From positions 1 through 34,569 of the forward strand of contig JBKPCD010000258.1 of NCBI GenBank assembly GCA_046727175.1: a DNA stretch of 34,569 nt. The letters are read 5' to 3'. Numbering within the stretch: the stretch's first letter is position 1; every line of letters starts with the position of its first letter. Below the pieces are notes generated by a model. That model was not told the DNA's origin and did not search any database. It saw only the letters and a program-made list of their open reading frames with translations. Made by a program: the position numbers and the translations under genes. Below, piece by piece: positions 31,546 to 34,569 of the stretch. This stretch comes from JBKPCD01 sp046727175. GTDB lineage: Bacteria > Acidobacteriota > Vicinamibacteria > Vicinamibacterales > 2-12-FULL-66-21.

Positions 31546-32912
31546 CGCCCGCAGCGGACCTTCGACGCATCGCCGACGTGGCGCCTCTCGTACGATCGGG
31601 CGCACTCTCTCCCGTCACGCTCGTCGAGACGTGTCTCGCACAGATTGAGGCGCGATCGAGCGTCAACGCGTTCATCACGGTGCTGACCGACAGCGCCCTC
31701 GCCGATGCTCGCCGGGCACAGTCCGAGATCCGTGACGGCCACTCGCGCGGTCCACTCCACGGGATTCCGGTCGCCATCAAGGACCTGATCGACGTTGCGG
31801 GCACGCGAACCACTGCCGGATCAGCCGTGCCGGCCAGCGAGGCGACCACGGACGCGCCCGTGGTCAGCCGGCTGCGCGACGCGGGCGCGATTCTCATCGG
31901 CAAGACGAACCTCCACGAGTTCGCCTACGGTACAACGAGCGAAGAGTCGGCGTTCGGCCCAGTCCGCAACCCACTTGATGAATCGCGATCGGCTGGCGGA
32001 TCGAGCGGCGGTTCCGCCGCAGCGCTCGCCGCCGGCATGTGCTTCGGAGCGGTAGGAACCGATACCGGCGGGTCGATCCGAATCCCGTCGGCTGCGTGTG
32101 GGACGTTCGGATTGAAACCCTCGCACGGAGAGCTGTCGTGCGAAGGGATCGTGCCTCTCAGCCTCACACTGGATCACGCCGGCCCGATGGCGCGCAGCGT
32201 CGCGGACCTCGGGCTGCTCTTCCAGGCGATGAAGGGAGTCGATATCCAGGAGATTCAACCAGCGCGGGGACGGGTCGTCTTCGGCGTGCCGACGCCGTAT
32301 TTCTGTGACTTGCTCGAACCGGGTGTGCGAGCGGCGTTCGAGCAGGCACGTCGCACGCTCGTCGCGGCCGGCCACGACGTCATCGATCTCGAGATCGAGC
32401 ACGCTACGTGGACGGCGACGGTGTATCTCCACATCGCTTTGCCGGAAGCGACCTGGTACCATGCTCTGTCGCTCGAACAGCACGCATCGAGTTACTCCCC
32501 GGGCGTCCGGCTGCGTCTCGAAATGGGCAAGTACGTTCTCGCCGAGGACTATGTGCGTGCAATGCGTCTGCGAGACGTACTGAGGCAGCGCGTCGATCGT
32601 GCGCTGCACCGCTGTGACGCGCTCCTGTTGCCAACGCTGCCAATAGCAGCGCCCCGGCTGGGAATCTCAACAGTGCAGCTCGGCGATGGGTTTGAGCCGA
32701 TACGCGCGGCGATGCTGCGACTGACCCAGCTGTTCAACGTCACCGGCCATCCCGCACTGACGCTGCCAACCCCACCGGGCGAGGATGGGCTGCCCCGGGC
32801 CGTTCAGCTCGTGGGCACACGGCAGCAGACGGAGCATCTCATTGCGATCTCGGCAGCCGTCGAGCGTCATATTTCCGGTGGACCTGGATCGGTCGGCGGC
32901 GGCACCGGGTGA
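31542..32912 (+). CDS. Amidase, amidase-signature (GatA-like) family
   Basis: A 456-residue serine amidase. The Ser-cisSer-Lys triad is visible: Lys in VAIKDLIDVAGTRTTAGSAV (about residue 75), cis-Ser in the glycine/serine block SAGGSSGGSAAALAAGM (about 151) and the nucleophile in GTDTGGSIRIPSAACGTFGLKPS (about 175). The family hydrolyses amides, including Gln-tRNA/Asn-tRNA amidation by GatA, but here no gatB is adjacent, so a stand-alone amidase is more likely. The end after VERHI is a glycine-rich tail (SGGPGSVGGGTG) that is antisense to the proline-rich ORF on the other strand and may be incidental. Confidence 0.92.
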   Translation: MTPAADLRRIADVAPLVRSGALSPVTLVETCLAQIEARSSVNAFITVLTDSALADARRAQSEIRDGHSRGPLHGIPVAIKDLIDVAGTRTTAGSAVPASEATTDAPVVSRLRDAGAILIGKTNLHEFAYGTTSEESAFGPVRNPLDESRSAGGSSGGSAAALAAGMCFGAVGTDTGGSIRIPSAACGTFGLKPSHGELSCEGIVPLSLTLDHAGPMARSVADLGLLFQAMKGVDIQEIQPARGRVVFGVPTPYFCDLLEPGVRAAFEQARRTLVAAGHDVIDLEIEHATWTATVYLHIALPEATWYHALSLEQHASSYSPGVRLRLEMGKYVLAEDYVRAMRLRDVLRQRVDRALHRCDALLLPTLPIAAPRLGISTVQLGDGFEPIRAAMLRLTQLFNVTGHPALTLPTPPGEDGLPRAVQLVGTRQQTEHLIAISAAVERHISGGPGSVGGGTG

Positions 32913-33031
32913 ATGTCCGGGCGATCGTCCGAATCCGGCTCTCCAAGTGGAACCGGGCCGTTGACGGGCGGCGGCTGCCTGATCACGTCGGGCGGACGAG
33001 GTACATCCGGCTTTGGCGGTTGTTCGAGCAT
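32867..33031 (-). CDS. Small proline-rich protein, antisense overlap with amidase end
   Basis: A 54-residue ORF from ATG 33031 to TGA 32867. About 20 of 54 residues are proline, spaced with acidic residues: MLEQPPKPDVPRPPDV, RQPPPVNGPVPLGEPD and HPVPPPTDPGPPEI. No signal peptide or known domain. Its last 46 bases overlap the end of the convergent amidase gene. The regular proline spacing and the absence of the arginine-rich look of chance frames favour a real gene, but there is no clear ribosome site. Function unknown. Confidence 0.5.
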   Translation of the reverse strand: MLEQPPKPDVPRPPDVIRQPPPVNGPVPLGEPDSDDRPDIHPVPPPTDPGPPEI

Positions 33032-33195
33032 ACTTAAGAGGACTGCAACCTGCTTGCCGCATCGTCGGTAACAGAGCGAGGCTTTAGGTTCATGGCTTTC
33101 GGCTTTCGGCGTGTCGTGAAATCGCCACGCAAGCGTAGGGACGAGAGCTTACACGCAACATTTCTTCGTTCGAACTTATCTGGAGGCTTGATCGC

Positions 33196-34212
33196 TTGCT
33201 GGCTCGCGTCTTCCACGGATGGGAGCGGCGACTCGCCGCTGCCGCAACCGATCGTGTCGTCCGGCCCTTCGATTTGGGCGTGGACTGGATCGATCGACAA
33301 CCCTCGGTCTCCGGTCCGCCGTCGGACCTCGATGCCCTGGAGCAGTGGGCCGACGAAACGGTTGCATCGAGCGAGCGTTTCTACGCGCTCCCACCGTGCG
33401 ACGAGTACATCCTCGAAGGCGACCAGCTCTCGTTCCCGAGCGCGGTAGTTACGCCGCACCTCGCGAACAACACGGTTCGCGCGCGGTACTTCCCCGAGCC
33501 GTCGTCGGCAGGCCGACGACGTGCAGTGCTCGTGCTGCCGCAGTGGAACGCCGGTCCTGACGGCCATGTGGGTTTGTGTCGGCTAATCAATCAGTTCAAG
33601 ATCACCGCGCTTCGTCTCAGCCTGCCGTATCATGAGGCGCGACGGCCTCCGGAGCTCCAGCGCGCCGACTACATCGTCAGCGCAAACATCGGGCGGACGG
33701 CGCAAGTCTGTCGTCAGGCAGTGCTCGACTCGCGCCGCGCGATGGCCTGGCTCGTCGGGCAGGGGTACGAGTCGATCGGAATTCTAGGCACGAGCCTCGG
33801 GTCGTGTCTCGCGATGCTGACGGCCGCACACGAACCGCTCGTCCGCGCTGCGGCGCTCAATCACATCTCTCCGTATTTCGCCGATGTGGTCTGGCACGGC
33901 CTCTCGACGGCGCACGTTCGAGAATCGCTCGACGGCAACATCGATCTCGATCGTCTTCGCCGCATCTGGATGCCGATCTCCCCGTTTCCCTATCTCGAAC
34001 GCGTGCGGGGACGACGAGTGCTGCTCGTCTACGCACGCTATGATTTGACCTTTCCGGTTCACCTCTCCCAACTCCTCGTCAACGAGTTCCGTCGTCGGGA
34101 CATCGATCACGACCTGGCCGTGCTGCCGTGCGGCCACTACAGCACAGGAATCACGCCGTTCAAGTGGATGGATGGATTTCTGTTGTGTCGGTTCTTGAAC
34201 CGATCCCTGTAG
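33196..34212 (+). CDS. Alpha/beta hydrolase (ABHD18-like)
   Basis: A 338-residue protein. The core hydrolase features are RRAVLVLPQWNAGPDGHVGLCRLINQFKITALRLSLPYHE (oxyanion strand and loop), the nucleophile elbow YESIGILGTSLGSCLAMLTAAHEP (GTSLGS), RRVLLVYARYDLTFPVHLSQLLVNEF (Asp region) and VLPCGHYSTG (His). N-terminal RVVRPFDLGVDWI is also typical of this uncharacterised group. It is probably an esterase-like serine hydrolase. No ATG is available: TTG at 33196 has GGAGG (33182-33186) nine bases upstream, which fixes this start. Its TAG stop lies in the palindrome at 34209. Confidence 0.87.
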   Translation: MLARVFHGWERRLAAAATDRVVRPFDLGVDWIDRQPSVSGPPSDLDALEQWADETVASSERFYALPPCDEYILEGDQLSFPSAVVTPHLANNTVRARYFPEPSSAGRRRAVLVLPQWNAGPDGHVGLCRLINQFKITALRLSLPYHEARRPPELQRADYIVSANIGRTAQVCRQAVLDSRRAMAWLVGQGYESIGILGTSLGSCLAMLTAAHEPLVRAAALNHISPYFADVVWHGLSTAHVRESLDGNIDLDRLRRIWMPISPFPYLERVRGRRVLLVYARYDLTFPVHLSQLLVNEFRRRDIDHDLAVLPCGHYSTGITPFKWMDGFLLCRFLNRSL

Positions 34213-34236
34213 GGTCCGGCTTAAGCCGGACGCTAC
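34209..34236. terminator. Palindrome across two convergent stop codons
   Basis: GTCCGGCTTAAGCCGGAC (34214-34231) is a perfect 18-base palindrome flanked by GTAG and CTAC. The TAG stop of the hydrolase (34210-34212) and the TAG of the convergent small protein (34233-34235 on the minus strand) sit in the flanks. It should form a strong hairpin in either transcript, though without a U-tract. Same design as the palindromes at 13284-13326. Confidence 0.65.
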
Positions 34237-34445
34237 AGATACTTCAGCAGCCCTTGCAGCGCGTCGTAGAGAACACCTGCGAGGGCTCGCGCGAGCGGTG
34301 AGACGTTGCCCTTCATGAGATCGGCCGCAGCGTCGGCGGTCGTTACGGGTTGTGACACGAGGAGCCAGACCGTGGCGGCGGCCAGCGCGACGGCAAGCAC
34401 GCCGACAACTCCGATCAGGCTGAGGCTCACGCGTGCGAAACCCAT
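34233..34445 (-). CDS. Small membrane protein, uncharacterised
   Basis: A 70-residue protein from ATG 34445. One N-terminal hydrophobic helix VSLSLIGVVGVLAVALAAATVWLLVS acts as anchor or uncleaved signal; the remaining 40 residues (VTTADAAADLMKGNVSPLARALAGVLYDALQGLLKYL) form an amphipathic helix region that could lie in the periplasm. No family was recognised. Its stop codon lies in the palindrome. An in-frame start at 34508 would add an Arg/Pro-rich stretch before the anchor and is unlikely. Confidence 0.65.
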   Translation of the reverse strand: MGFARVSLSLIGVVGVLAVALAAATVWLLVSQPVTTADAAADLMKGNVSPLARALAGVLYDALQGLLKYL

Positions 34446-34497
34446 CACGATTCGCCCAGTGTACAACGGGCGTCCAGCGGGATGCCGGCGAGGGTCA

Positions 34498-34540
34498 CCG
34501 GTTCCCAATTCCAGGTTCCCGGTTCGAGAGTGCTGGTTCT
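34498..34540. repeat. GGTTCC word repeat near the right edge
   Basis: CCGGTTCCCAATTCCAGGTTCCCGGTTCGAGAG is built from the same words as the repeats at 3362 and 3539. It lies upstream of the small membrane protein gene; nothing else is recognised between 34446 and the right edge. Confidence 0.45.
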
Positions 34541-34569
34541 GTGCCGTAATCAGCGCCCAAGTATGAGGA

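Noticed and set aside
33034..33567. 177-residue minus-strand ORF opposite the alpha/beta hydrolase start
   Set aside because: It overlaps the convincing hydrolase reading frame and has shadow-like composition.

Overview
The window looks like a GC-rich chromosomal segment of an environmental Gram-negative bacterium, most probably an acidobacterium of the Vicinamibacteria type. That placement is an inference. It rests on the Oar-like TonB receptor with an N-terminal carboxypeptidase-regulatory domain, the large membrane Ser/Thr kinase, the C-terminal GVD-IHVWA-type repeat protein cut by the left edge, frequent GTG/TTG starts and abundant gene-end repeat hairpins. No tRNA, rRNA, CRISPR array, transposase or prophage gene was seen.

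Layout. 1-1320: end of a secreted repeat protein, a secreted DUF4440/NTF2-like protein and a decayed PQQ-dehydrogenase remnant. 1520-3346 (minus strand): SDR oxidoreductase, a short (probably truncated) cupin protein and a GntR/FCD regulator. 3539-10485: the core of the window, a tightly packed sulfate import and reduction operon (sbp-cysT-cysW-cysA-cysD-cysN-cysH) that carries sulfate from the periplasm to sulfite by the APS reductase route. Its leader contains a 27-codon ORF with five cysteines overlapping mutually exclusive RNA stems, which looks like a cysteine-responsive attenuator. 10506-13192: membrane Ser/Thr kinase split by a one-base frameshift. 13491-17919: GNAT acetyltransferase, then azurin and an Oar-like TonB receptor. 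18054-21855: nitrilase-family hydrolase, a selenoprotein resembling iodothyronine deiodinase with an in-frame UGA and a bacterial SECIS hairpin, and GTP-type PEP carboxykinase. 22008-25810: two small uncharacterised proteins, NamZ/DUF1343 protein, LOG-family nucleotide hydrolase and cytochrome c. 25946-34445: MbfA-like ferritin/VIT iron exporter, SRPBCC protein, pyruvate kinase, zinc alcohol dehydrogenase, outer-membrane protein, a small ORF coupled to an amidase, a proline-rich small protein, an alpha/beta hydrolase and a small membrane protein.

Three things stand out. (1) The selenoprotein would be called two fragments by ordinary gene finders. (2) The sulfur operon has a candidate poly-cysteine leader-peptide switch. 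(3) Nearly every gene boundary carries a locus-specific inverted repeat built from degenerate 6-10 base words. The word differs by locus but words are shared between loci, and the arms repeatedly supply the stop codons and last residues of the flanking genes.
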